From: Streptomyces sp. CBMA123
GTDB lineage: Bacteria > Actinomycetota > Actinomycetes > Streptomycetales > Streptomycetaceae
Direction: 5' to 3'
Assembly: GCF_014596465.1 (NCBI RefSeq)
Contig: NZ_MECK01000024.1
Span: 1-64,000 of the forward strand
Length of the DNA: 64,000 bases
Below, piece by piece: positions 8,815 to 16,431 of the stretch. The position numbers and the translations under genes are program-made. Each line of letters starts with the position of its first letter. Position 1 is the stretch's first letter. A model generated the notes under the pieces. That model was not told where the DNA came from, did not search any database, and worked only from the letters and a program-made list of their open reading frames with translations.

Positions 8815-9783
8815 ATGCCTGCACAGGCTCGTCGTATCGCCCTGCCCCGTGCCGCCCGGATCGGCATCGCCACCGCCGTCACCGGCGCCTCGTTCGTCCT
8901 GCCGCTCGTGACCGCGATGGGCGCCCAGGCGGACACCTCCCCGGCTGCTCCGGCCGCCTCGACCGCTTCGGTCGCCTCGGTCGCTTCGCAGGACGCCGCT
9001 CCGGCCGCCGGGCACCAGAGCTACCGCGTCATCAGTGGCGACACCCTCTCGAAGATCGCCGACATCAAGGACGTCCAGGGCGGCTGGCACGCGCTGTACG
9101 AGCAGAACCGCTCGGTGGTCGGGGCCAACCCGAACCTGATCTTCCCGGGCCAGCAGCTGGCCCTCGTGGGCCACGCGGCTGACGCCGCGAAGCCCGCCGC
9201 GCCCGCCGCCCCGGCGAAGCCGGCCGCTGCTCCGGCCACCCAGGACGCCTCCGCCGCCGCGGACACCCAGGTGCAGGTCCAGACCGAGGCCGCCAAGCCG
9301 GGCGCCCAGCTGCAGACCCAGGTGCAGACCGCCGCCCCGGCCCAGGCCGTCACCGCCGCCCCGGTCGCCGTCACCACCGGTTTCGTCGCCCCGCTCGCCA
9401 ACCCGGTGCTGGGCGAGGCCTACGGCGTGGCCGGCTCGATGTGGGCCTCCGGCCACCACACCGGCCAGGACTTCATCGCCTCCACCGGCACCCCGCTGCG
9501 CGCCGTCGCCAAGGGTGTCGTGGTGAAGGCCGCCAACGACGGCGCCTACGGCAACGAGGTCGAGATCAAGCTCGCCGACGGCAAGTACGCGCAGTACGCG
9601 CACCTGTCCTCGATCGGCGTGAAGGTCGGCCAGAGCGTCACCACCGGCCAGCAGCTGGGCCTCTCCGGTGCGACCGGCAATGTGACCGGCCCGCACCTGC
9701 ACTTCGAGATCCGCACCGGTCCGGAGTACGGCTCGGACATCGACCCGGTCGCCTACCTGCGGGCGCACGGCGTCGCGCTCTGA
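8815..9783 (+). CDS. Secreted LysM and M23 (LytM-type) peptidoglycan endopeptidase
   Basis: 322 residues. Signal peptide about 1-39; LysM domain about residues 67-115 (YRVISGDTLSKIADI to the NPNLIFPGQQLAL end), which binds peptidoglycan. An Ala/Pro/Gln-rich linker of about 80 residues follows, then an M23 metallopeptidase domain with zinc ligands in HTGQDF (His, Asp) and GPHLHFEIR (HxH). Such enzymes cut peptide cross-links of peptidoglycan. ATG 8815 has GGAGAGGA in front; a longer frame upstream would run through the riboswitch and was rejected. Expression is probably governed by the c-di-AMP riboswitch just upstream. Confidence 0.93.
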   Translation: MPAQARRIALPRAARIGIATAVTGASFVLPLVTAMGAQADTSPAAPAASTASVASVASQDAAPAAGHQSYRVISGDTLSKIADIKDVQGGWHALYEQNRSVVGANPNLIFPGQQLALVGHAADAAKPAAPAAPAKPAAAPATQDASAAADTQVQVQTEAAKPGAQLQTQVQTAAPAQAVTAAPVAVTTGFVAPLANPVLGEAYGVAGSMWASGHHTGQDFIASTGTPLRAVAKGVVVKAANDGAYGNEVEIKLADGKYAQYAHLSSIGVKVGQSVTTGQQLGLSGATGNVTGPHLHFEIRTGPEYGSDIDPVAYLRAHGVAL

Positions 9784-9918
9784 TCCCTGGTCCCTTCCAC
9801 GGGACCGTGTGAACCACCGCTGATGCGGGGCGAATCGACCGCCCGGGATGGTCATGTCGGGTGACCGCTCGACCGGGTGATCGCCGCAGCAGTGGACCTG
9901 GGCGCGGGACACGCCCAC

Positions 9919-9965
9919 GGCCGGCCCGGCCGCACGGGACAAGCTCTCGTGCGGCCGGGCCGGCC
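9919..9965 (+). terminator. Strong hairpin terminator
   Basis: An 18-bp perfect stem (9919-9936 with 9948-9965) around an 11-base loop, about 135 bases after the peptidase stop. A weaker GGTCCC/GGGACC hairpin lies right after the stop codon. The rest of 9784-10138 holds no gene that I can support. Confidence 0.8.
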
Positions 9966-10138
9966 ACCGCCGTTTCCGGTCCGTGGCGGTGTTCGGGGCC
10001 TCGAACGCGCCGTCAACCCGTTGGCTTCGTCGGATCATCAGCCGTACTCCGGGGCGGCCGTCGGCGCGCGATCCTGTCGGTCAGTCAGTGCCCGGCCGGT
10101 TCGGCGGGCGGCAGTGTCCGGGTGGACGAGGAGGCCGG

Positions 10139-11683
10139 ATGACCGTCCGGAGCGGGGACGCGGTCGGTTCCGCCGGTGAGCGGGCCGGGCCGGGCGGGGT
10201 CGACCGGCTGAAGGCGGACTCGGTCGGCCTGGCGGGCGTGGTGTTCATGGCGGTCGCCACCGCGGCCCCGATCACCGCGATGACCGGGAACCTGCCGATC
10301 GTCATCGGGCAGGGCAACGGGCTCGGCGCGCCGGCCGCGTACGTCCTGGCGACCGCGGTGCTCACGGTGTTCTCGGTCGGGTACGTGGCGATGGCCCGGC
10401 ACATCACGGCGGCCGGGGCGTTCTACGGCTACGTCTCGCACGGGCTCGGCCGGGTGGTCGGGATGGCCTCGGGGATGCTCGCGCTGCTGGCCTACATGAT
10501 CTTCGAGGCCTCGGTCATCGGCTTCTTCGCGTACTCGCTGCGCGGGCTGGTCCGGTCGCAGCTGGGCGTGGACCTCGGCTGGGGCTGGTACGCGGTGCTC
10601 GGGATGACGGCGATCGGGGTGATGGCCTGGTTCGACCTGCATCTGACGGCGAAGGTGCTCGGGGTGGCGCTGGTGCTGGAGCTGGTGGTGCTGGGCGCGG
10701 TCTCGCTGGCCGTGCTGGTCTCCGGTGGCGGGCCGGACGGGATCGTCGGCGAGGCCGTGAACCCGTTGAACGGGCTCAGGGGAGCGGGGAGTTCGGGACC
10801 GGCGGCGGCCGGGTTGGGACTGTTCTTCGCGTTCTGCTCCTGGGTCGGCTTCGAGTCGACGGCGATGTACGGCGAGGAGTCGCGGGACCCGAAGCGGGTG
10901 GTGCCGCGGGCCACCATGGTGTCGGTGATCGGGATCGGGCTGTTCTACGTCTTCGTGTCCTGGATGATCCTGTCCGGCAACGGAGTCGAGCACGCGATCG
11001 CGGTGGCGAGCGGGGCGGTGCCGGGCAAGGACGGGAACAGCCTGTTCCTCGATCCGCTCGGCGCACACCTGGGCAGCTGGGCGGTCACGGTGTTCCAATG
11101 GCTGGTCGTCACCGGCTCGTTCGCCTGTGCGATGGCCTTCCACCAGTGCGCCGCACGGTACTTGTACGCGATCGGGCGGGAGGGGCTGCTGCACCCGGCG
11201 CTCGGCCGGACCCATCCGCGGCACGGTTCGCCGTACGTCGCCTCGGTCGCGCAGTCGGTGATCGCGGCCGGGCTGGTGTTGGCGTTCCTGGCGGCGGGGA
11301 TGGACCCGTACGTCCATCTGTACACGCTGCTGGCGCTGTTGGGGACGATGGCGATCCTGGTGGTGCAGACGCTGTGCTCCTTCGCGGTGGTGGGGTACTT
11401 CCACGTGCAGGGCCGGCACCCGGAGACCGCGCACTGGTGCCGGACGCTGCTCGCGCCGCTGGCCGGCGGGGTGGCGATGGGCGCGGTGGTGGCGCTGCTG
11501 GTGGTCAACCGGGGTGCGGCGGCGGGGGCGGCGGCGGGCACCCTGCTGTTCCGGCTGACCCCGTACCTGGTGATCGGGGTGTTCCTGGGCGGGATCGGGA
11601 CGGCGCTGGTGCTGCGGCGCCGGCGGCCGGAGCTGTACGCGCGGATGGGGCGGATCGTGCTGGAGGACGCGGCGGAGCGGTGA
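10139..11683 (+). CDS. APC-superfamily amino acid permease
   Basis: 514 residues from ATG 10139, which has GAGGAGG 5 bases upstream; the frame continues upstream without a better start. Twelve hydrophobic spans. The first span carries the broken-helix motif of APC transporters (VFMAVATAAPITAMTGNLP), and the span 6 region has FFAFCSWVGFESTAMYGEE with its conserved Glu-Glu. The protein imports an amino acid or amine with a cation; the substrate is not readable. It is convergent with the DUF2470 gene, with only 4 bases between the two stops. Confidence 0.9.
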   Translation: MTVRSGDAVGSAGERAGPGGVDRLKADSVGLAGVVFMAVATAAPITAMTGNLPIVIGQGNGLGAPAAYVLATAVLTVFSVGYVAMARHITAAGAFYGYVSHGLGRVVGMASGMLALLAYMIFEASVIGFFAYSLRGLVRSQLGVDLGWGWYAVLGMTAIGVMAWFDLHLTAKVLGVALVLELVVLGAVSLAVLVSGGGPDGIVGEAVNPLNGLRGAGSSGPAAAGLGLFFAFCSWVGFESTAMYGEESRDPKRVVPRATMVSVIGIGLFYVFVSWMILSGNGVEHAIAVASGAVPGKDGNSLFLDPLGAHLGSWAVTVFQWLVVTGSFACAMAFHQCAARYLYAIGREGLLHPALGRTHPRHGSPYVASVAQSVIAAGLVLAFLAAGMDPYVHLYTLLALLGTMAILVVQTLCSFAVVGYFHVQGRHPETAHWCRTLLAPLAGGVAMGAVVALLVVNRGAAAGAAAGTLLFRLTPYLVIGVFLGGIGTALVLRRRRPELYARMGRIVLEDAAER

Positions 11684-11687
11684 GCGG

Positions 11688-12410
11688 TCAGCGCCGGCGG
11701 GCGGGCAGGCCGTGCTCGGCGGCGGTGAGCAGCTCGTGCATCCGGTGGCCGAAGTCCTCGGTGTCGTCGGCGGGTTGGGGGAAGACCAGGCGGACGTCGC
11801 GGTGGCCGTGCGAGTGGTCCAGGCGCAGCACCAGGCCGTGGCGGTCCAGGGCGAGCGGGCGGACGGCCGGCCGGTGGGTGAGCAGGGCCGGGTCGAGCAG
11901 GCGGGTGAGCAGGTCGAGGGCGTCGGCGTGGTCGTCGGCCAGGTGGGTGAGCAGGGCGGCCTCGTGCCGGGCCAGCGGGTCGGGGGTGGCGAGGGTGAGC
12001 TCGGCGGCGGTGAGCGCGTTGGTGCCGTACGGGGTGGCGAGGACGGCGTGGGCGACGTCGACGCGCAGGTGGACGCCGAGGCCGTCGTCGGTGAGGTGGG
12101 CCAGGTGCAGCCGGCCGGCCAGGGTGAGCCGGGCGCGGATCCGGTCGCGGACGGCGACGGGGGAGACGTCGGTGACGTCGAGCACGACGGCCAGGCCGTC
12201 GCTGGCGCCGGCGGCGGCCGCGGTGAGCGGGGCGTCGAGCGGGACGCGCAGGCGCAGCCGGGAGCCGTGGACGGAGACCGGGGTGTCCAGCTCGTGGTGC
12301 TCGCCGAGGGCGCGCACGGTGAGTGAGGAGGTCGCGCTGAGCAGGCTGTGGACCCGGTCGGCGGTGGTGGGCTCCTCGGGCACCTGGGCGTCGCCGGTGG
12401 GCAGGCTCAT
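11688..12410 (-). CDS. DUF2470-domain protein (heme/iron-utilisation type)
   Basis: 240 residues. The N-terminal half (DRVHSLLSATSSLTVRALG...) resembles the flavin/heme-binding split barrel that accompanies DUF2470. The C-terminal half, from about residue 150, is DUF2470: HEAALLTHLADDHADAL and DRHGLVLRL, ending RMHELLTAAEHG. Related proteins bind or break down heme. An exact iron box sits 19 bases upstream of the start (see 12429-12447), so the gene should be repressed by Fe-bound DmdR1/IdeR and induced by iron starvation. Monocistronic, leftward. Confidence 0.8.
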   Translation of the reverse strand: MSLPTGDAQVPEEPTTADRVHSLLSATSSLTVRALGEHHELDTPVSVHGSRLRLRVPLDAPLTAAAAGASDGLAVVLDVTDVSPVAVRDRIRARLTLAGRLHLAHLTDDGLGVHLRVDVAHAVLATPYGTNALTAAELTLATPDPLARHEAALLTHLADDHADALDLLTRLLDPALLTHRPAVRPLALDRHGLVLRLDHSHGHRDVRLVFPQPADDTEDFGHRMHELLTAAEHGLPARRR

Positions 12411-12428
12411 GGACGGACCTCCTGTTAG

Positions 12429-12447
12429 TTAGGTGAGCCTAACCTAA
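12429..12447 (-). promoter_or_regulatory. DmdR1/IdeR (DtxR-family) iron box
   Basis: On the minus strand the 19 bases read TTAGGTTAGGCTCACCTAA, which is the textbook streptomycete iron-box consensus at every position. It lies 18 bases upstream of the ATG of the DUF2470 gene, overlapping its expected promoter. Confidence 0.92.
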
Positions 12448-12527
12448 TGTCCGGGTGGGGGTGTGGCAAGTGCGGCGAGGGCCCGGACGCGCGGTGGCGT
12501 CCGGGCCCCGGGGGCGTTGGCGGTGGG

Positions 12528-12938
12528 TCAGGAGACGACGGCCTGGGCGTCGATCTCCACCAGCATCGGCTCCTGCGGCAGTTCGACGAAGACGGTGGTC
12601 CGGCAGGGCTTCACGCCGCCCGGCTCGATGTTCTCGTCGATGAACTCGGCGTAGACCTCGTTCATCAGCGGGAAGTCGGCGCGCTTGGTGAGGTAGACGT
12701 GGAACATCACCACGTCCTCGATGGTGGCGCCGCCGGCCTCGACGATGGCCTTGACGTTCTCCAGCGTGCGGCGGGTCTGGGCCTTCACATCGCCGTGGTG
12801 GAGGTACTCGCCGGTGGCCGGGTCCTGCGGGCCCTGGCCGGAGACCTGCAGGATCGGGCCCTTGCGGACGCCCTGGGAGAACATCCAGGCGGGGGCCGGG
12901 GCGCCGTCGGTGCGGATCTCGAGCTTGTCGGAGTCCAT
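12528..12938 (-). CDS. RidA (YjgF/UK114) family protein
   Basis: 136 residues. The family core is clear: ILQVSGQGPQDPATGEYL, then QTRRTLENVKAIVEAGGAT, DVVMFHVYLTKRADFPLMN and a C-terminal ELPQEPMLVEIDAQAV. The arginine that anchors the carboxylate is in CRTTVFVELP. RidA enzymes hydrolyse reactive enamine/imine intermediates made by PLP enzymes such as serine/threonine dehydratases. It is last in the leftward run kinase - IclR - RidA, opposite a PLP deaminase-like gene that could produce such intermediates. AAGGAA precedes the ATG. Confidence 0.9.
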   Translation of the reverse strand: MDSDKLEIRTDGAPAPAWMFSQGVRKGPILQVSGQGPQDPATGEYLHHGDVKAQTRRTLENVKAIVEAGGATIEDVVMFHVYLTKRADFPLMNEVYAEFIDENIEPGGVKPCRTTVFVELPQEPMLVEIDAQAVVS

Positions 12939-12970
12939 GGGGTTCCTTACGTGCGGTTGGTGACTGTCCG

Positions 12971-13720
12971 TCAGGATTGTTCGGGGCGGCCGCAGTCGGC
13001 CGAAACGGCGCGGGCGGTGGCGAGCAGCTGCGGCAGGAGGTCCAGCACCTGCTCGTACGGGAGGAGGACGTCCGGGACGGAGATCGACGCGGCGGCGACG
13101 ACCCGGCCGCTGGCGTCCCGGATCGGGGCGGCCACGCAGTTGATGAAGGCCTCGTGCTCGGCGTGGTCCTGCGCCCAGCCCTGGGCGGCGACCTTCTCCA
13201 GCTCGGCGAGCAGCGCCTCGGGGGTGGTGAGGGTGCGTTCGGTGTGCGGGGTGAAGTCGATCCCGGCCACCACCCGGCGGCGTTCCGGCAGCGGGAGGTC
13301 GGCCAGCAGCACCTTGGAGACGGCGGCGCTGTGCAGGGCCGCGCGCAGCCCGATCCGGGAGTACATCCTGACCGGGTGACGGGAGTCGAACTTGTCGATG
13401 TAGACCACCTCGCCGCCCTCGTACGCCGCCAGGTGCACGGTCTGGCCGGTGGCGGAGTTCAGCTCGGCGAGGTGCGGGGCGGCGATCCGGCGGATGCCGC
13501 GCTGCTCCAGGGCGAGGCCGGAGAGGGCGAACAGGCCCGCGCCGAGGTGGTAGCGGTAGGCCGCGTCGCGGTAGACGAACCGTTCCTCCTCCAGACTCTG
13601 GAGCAGCCGCAGCACGGTGGTCTTGTGCACGCCGAGGACCTCGGCCAGCTGGTCGAGGGAGCGCTCGCCCTCGCCGAGCTGGGCGAGGATGCGCAGGGCG
13701 CGGGTGACGGTCTGGCTCAT
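12971..13720 (-). CDS. IclR-family transcriptional regulator
   Basis: 249 residues. The N-terminal winged helix (LDQLAEVLGVHKTTVLRLLQ) is followed by the IclR effector domain (about residues 75-240) with AAVSKVLLADLP and CVAAPIRDASGRVVAAASIS, the conserved ligand-loop segments. It lies between the kinase and ridA genes and is probably the local regulator of both divergent operons through the palindrome at 15008-15035. The effector is plausibly 2-keto-3-deoxygluconate or a related sugar acid, by analogy with KdgR of the same family; that is inference. Confidence 0.9.
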   Translation of the reverse strand: MSQTVTRALRILAQLGEGERSLDQLAEVLGVHKTTVLRLLQSLEEERFVYRDAAYRYHLGAGLFALSGLALEQRGIRRIAAPHLAELNSATGQTVHLAAYEGGEVVYIDKFDSRHPVRMYSRIGLRAALHSAAVSKVLLADLPLPERRRVVAGIDFTPHTERTLTTPEALLAELEKVAAQGWAQDHAEHEAFINCVAAPIRDASGRVVAAASISVPDVLLPYEQVLDLLPQLLATARAVSADCGRPEQS

Positions 13721-13757
13721 CGGGCTCGGGCTCCGGTCGGGTGGCTGGGGTTGACGC

Positions 13758-14897
13758 TCATTCGGCCCGGGCCGGGGCGGCGGGCAGGGCGGGGGAAGTG
13801 GGCAGGGCGGGGGCGGCGGGCAGGGTCGGCGAAGTGGGCAGGGCCGGGGAGGTGATGGCGGCGGCGGTGACCCGGGTGGCGGCCCAGTCGGCGGGCGAGG
13901 CGTCGAGCAGGGCGGTCACCACCGGGGCGGGCGGCAGGTCGGCCTGGTCGCCGTGGGCGGTCAGGGCGCAGGCCGCGGCCAGGTGGCCGAGCCGCAGCCG
14001 GCGACGCTGGTCCAGGCCGTGGAGGGTGCCGGCCAGGTAGCCGGCCGCGAAGGCGTCGCCCGCACCCGTGGCCTCGACCACCTCGACGGCCAGAGCCGGT
14101 TCGGCGATCACCGTGCCGTCCCGCTCCAGTGCGGTGACCAGCCGGGCGGCGTCCTTGACCACCACGGTGGCGGGGGACGGGAAGCGGCGGCGCAGCGCGG
14201 CCGGCTCGTCGGTGCCGAAGGCGGCCTGGGCCTCGTCGGCGCCGAGCAGCAGCAGGTCGGCGGCGTCCAGCAGAGGCGGCAGCACGGCCGGGTCGCGGTC
14301 CCGCCAGAGCCCGGGGCGCCAGTTGAGGTCGAAGCTGACCAGCCGCCCGGGGCGTCGGTCGGCGAGCAGGGCACGCAGCAGGGCCAGGCACTCGTCGGAG
14401 AGCGCGGCGGTGATGCCGGACAGGTGGAGCAGCCGGGCGCCCGCCAGCAGCCGGGCGGCGGCCGGGTCGGTGAGCAGGGCGGGGGAGAGTGCGGCGGCCG
14501 CGGAGCCGCGCCGGTGGTAGTGCAGGCGGCTGCGGCCGGGGCCGAGGTCGTGCCGGTGGCCGGTGGCGCCGCCGACCTCCTTCAGGTAGAGACCGGTCGG
14601 GCGGTGCGGGTCGACGGTCACGCCGGAGACGTCCACGCCGCGGGCGGCGACCTCGGCGAGCAGGCGGCGGCCGAAGCCGTCGTCGCCGACCCGGCTGATC
14701 CAGGCCGTCGGCACGCCGAGGCCGGCCAGTGCCCCGGCCACGTTGGACTCCGCGCCGCCGACGGACAGCCGGAAGGTGTCCACGGCCTCCAGTGGCCCCG
14801 GGCGGTCGGGCAGCAGGACGGCCATCGACTCGCCCACGCACACGGCCGTCGGGGGAGGACCGGGGCGGGCCGGCCCCGGGGTGTCCTGTGGCGGCAT
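13758..14897 (-). CDS. kdgK: PfkB-family sugar kinase, probable 2-keto-3-deoxygluconate kinase
   Basis: 379 residues from ATG 14897 (AGGAG just upstream). PfkB signatures: the N-terminal Gly-rich site SVGGAESNVAGALAGLG and the C-terminal anion hole EATGAGDAFAAGYLAG with catalytic Asp. VGDDGFGRR and VSFDLNWRPGLW resemble KDG kinases. It would make KDPG for the aldolase encoded at 18092. It heads the leftward operon kinase - IclR - RidA. Odd feature: about 28 C-terminal residues are a repeat-made tail (ALPTSP/LPAAP units) encoded by a G-rich minisatellite at about 13765-13850; the family normally ends before it. Confidence 0.82.
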   Translation of the reverse strand: MPPQDTPGPARPGPPPTAVCVGESMAVLLPDRPGPLEAVDTFRLSVGGAESNVAGALAGLGVPTAWISRVGDDGFGRRLLAEVAARGVDVSGVTVDPHRPTGLYLKEVGGATGHRHDLGPGRSRLHYHRRGSAAAALSPALLTDPAAARLLAGARLLHLSGITAALSDECLALLRALLADRRPGRLVSFDLNWRPGLWRDRDPAVLPPLLDAADLLLLGADEAQAAFGTDEPAALRRRFPSPATVVVKDAARLVTALERDGTVIAEPALAVEVVEATGAGDAFAAGYLAGTLHGLDQRRRLRLGHLAAACALTAHGDQADLPPAPVVTALLDASPADWAATRVTAAAITSPALPTSPTLPAAPALPTSPALPAAPARAE

Positions 14898-15007
14898 CTG
14901 CTGGGCTCCTCGTCTGCGGCGGTCCGGTGGCGTGCGGGCCGGCCGGGTCCGACCGCCAGTCGGTTCCGTTGACCGTGATCCGGCGCCGATGCTAGAACCG
15001 TGGTGCC

Positions 15008-15035
15008 AACATGTGCAACCCTCGTTGCACATGTT
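15008..15035. promoter_or_regulatory. Perfect 28-bp palindromic operator between the divergent operons
   Basis: Twelve-base arms AACATGTGCAAC and GTTGCACATGTT are exact reverse complements with a CCTC spacer. The site lies 110 bases from the kinase start and 25 bases before the GTG of the deaminase-like gene. Size, symmetry and place fit an operator for the local IclR regulator controlling both directions. Confidence 0.8.
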
Positions 15036-15060
15036 GCAATATGGTGGATGGAGGAAGACG

Positions 15061-16431
15061 GTGGAGCAGACCTTCGCAGACGGTGGCGACCTCGGGAGCG
15101 GTGCCTTCGCTCGTGGCGGTGCCCGCGCGAGCAGCGTGACCTTCGCGAGCCGCGTGACCGGGCCGGGGATCAACGAAGGAGCGGTGGCCGCCCTGGCCGA
15201 CGAGACCCTCGACTGGCGGTTCAAGGCCGCCCCACCGGAGAGCTGGGGGCACACCGTCCGCGACTGGCTCGCCACCGGGCCCACCCTCTCCGACCTCGGC
15301 ACCCCGCTGCTCACCCTCGACGCCGCGGCGCTCGACCACAACGTCCGCACCATGGCCCGCTGGTGCGCCGAGGCGGGCGTCGCGCTCACCCCGCACGGCA
15401 AGACCACCATGGCGCCCGAACTCTGGCAGGCCCAGCTCGCCGCCGGCAGCCACGGCATCACCCTCGCCAATCTGCCGCAGGTACGGGTCGCCCGAGCCTT
15501 CGGCGTCCAGCGGATCCTGCTCGCCAACACCCTGCTCGACCCGGCCGGACTGGCCTGGCTCGCCGCCGAACTGGCCGCCGACCCTGACTTCGCCTTCCTC
15601 TGCTGGACCGACTCCACCGAGGGCGTACGGCAGATGGACGAGGCGCTGCGCGCCGCCGGAGCCGAGCGGCCGGTCGAGGTGCTGATCGAACTCGGCGGCC
15701 CGGGCGGGCGGACCGGCGCGCGGGGCGTGGACGCGGCCGTCGAGGTCGCCGCCGCCGTACTGCGCGCCCCCACCCTGCGGCTCGCCGGCGTCGGCGGGTA
15801 CGAGGGCGCCCTCGCGCACGACGCCACCGCCGAGGGGCTGGCCACCGTACGCGGCTACCTGAAGGCCCTCGGCGAGCTGCACGGACGGCTCGCCACGGCC
15901 TACCCGGACGGTGCGCCGCCGGTGGTGTCGGCCGGCGGCAGCGCCTACTTCGACCTGGTGGTCGAGGAGTTGGCCGCGCTGCCGGAGGCGCTGGTGGTGC
16001 TGCGTTCGGGTGCGTACATCGCCCACGACGACGGGTTCTACCGGGGCATCTCGCCGCTCGTCCGGGGCGCCGGGCAGGCCCCCTTCCGCGGCGCGCTGCA
16101 CGGCTGGGCCCGGGTTGCCTCCCGGCCGGAGCCCCAACTGGCCCTGCTGGACGCGGGCAAGCGCGACCTGCCCTTCGACGAGGGCCTGCCCGAGCCGCAA
16201 CTGGTGCGCGGGGGAGCGGCGTTGACGGGCACGTCGGCCCGGATCACCGCGCTCAACGACCAGCATGCCTTCCTCCGTGACGCGGGCGACCTCGCACCGC
16301 TCGGCGCGGTGCTGCGGCTCGGCGTCTCCCACCCGTGCACGGCCTTCGACAAGTGGACGGCGCTTCCCGTGCTGGACTCGGCGGACGCGGCCGAGCCGAA
16401 GGTGACCGGGCTGGTCAGGACGTTCTTCTGA
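15061..16431 (+). CDS. Fold-type III PLP enzyme: D-serine dehydratase/D-threonine aldolase-like, candidate D-glucosaminate deaminase
   Basis: 456 residues from GTG 15061, preceded by GGAGGAAG (15050-15057). The alanine-racemase-type N-terminal barrel has the Schiff-base lysine in TPHGKTTMAPELW (family motif PHxKT). The C-terminal domain carries the zinc-site pair His-x-Cys in GVSHPCTAFDKW and the NDQHAFL segment. Known members eliminate ammonia from D-serine-like substrates or cleave D-threonine. D-glucosaminate has the same configuration at C2, and loss of ammonia and water would give 2-keto-3-deoxygluconate, the substrate of the divergent kinase. First gene of the rightward operon; its stop overlaps the next start (TGATG). 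Confidence 0.78.
   Translation: MEQTFADGGDLGSGAFARGGARASSVTFASRVTGPGINEGAVAALADETLDWRFKAAPPESWGHTVRDWLATGPTLSDLGTPLLTLDAAALDHNVRTMARWCAEAGVALTPHGKTTMAPELWQAQLAAGSHGITLANLPQVRVARAFGVQRILLANTLLDPAGLAWLAAELAADPDFAFLCWTDSTEGVRQMDEALRAAGAERPVEVLIELGGPGGRTGARGVDAAVEVAAAVLRAPTLRLAGVGGYEGALAHDATAEGLATVRGYLKALGELHGRLATAYPDGAPPVVSAGGSAYFDLVVEELAALPEALVVLRSGAYIAHDDGFYRGISPLVRGAGQAPFRGALHGWARVASRPEPQLALLDAGKRDLPFDEGLPEPQLVRGGAALTGTSARITALNDQHAFLRDAGDLAPLGAVLRLGVSHPCTAFDKWTALPVLDSADAAEPKVTGLVRTFF

Noticed and set aside
10085-11434. Long minus-strand frame opposite the APC permease
   Set aside because: Shadow frame rich in Arg, His and Pro; the plus strand encodes an evident transporter.
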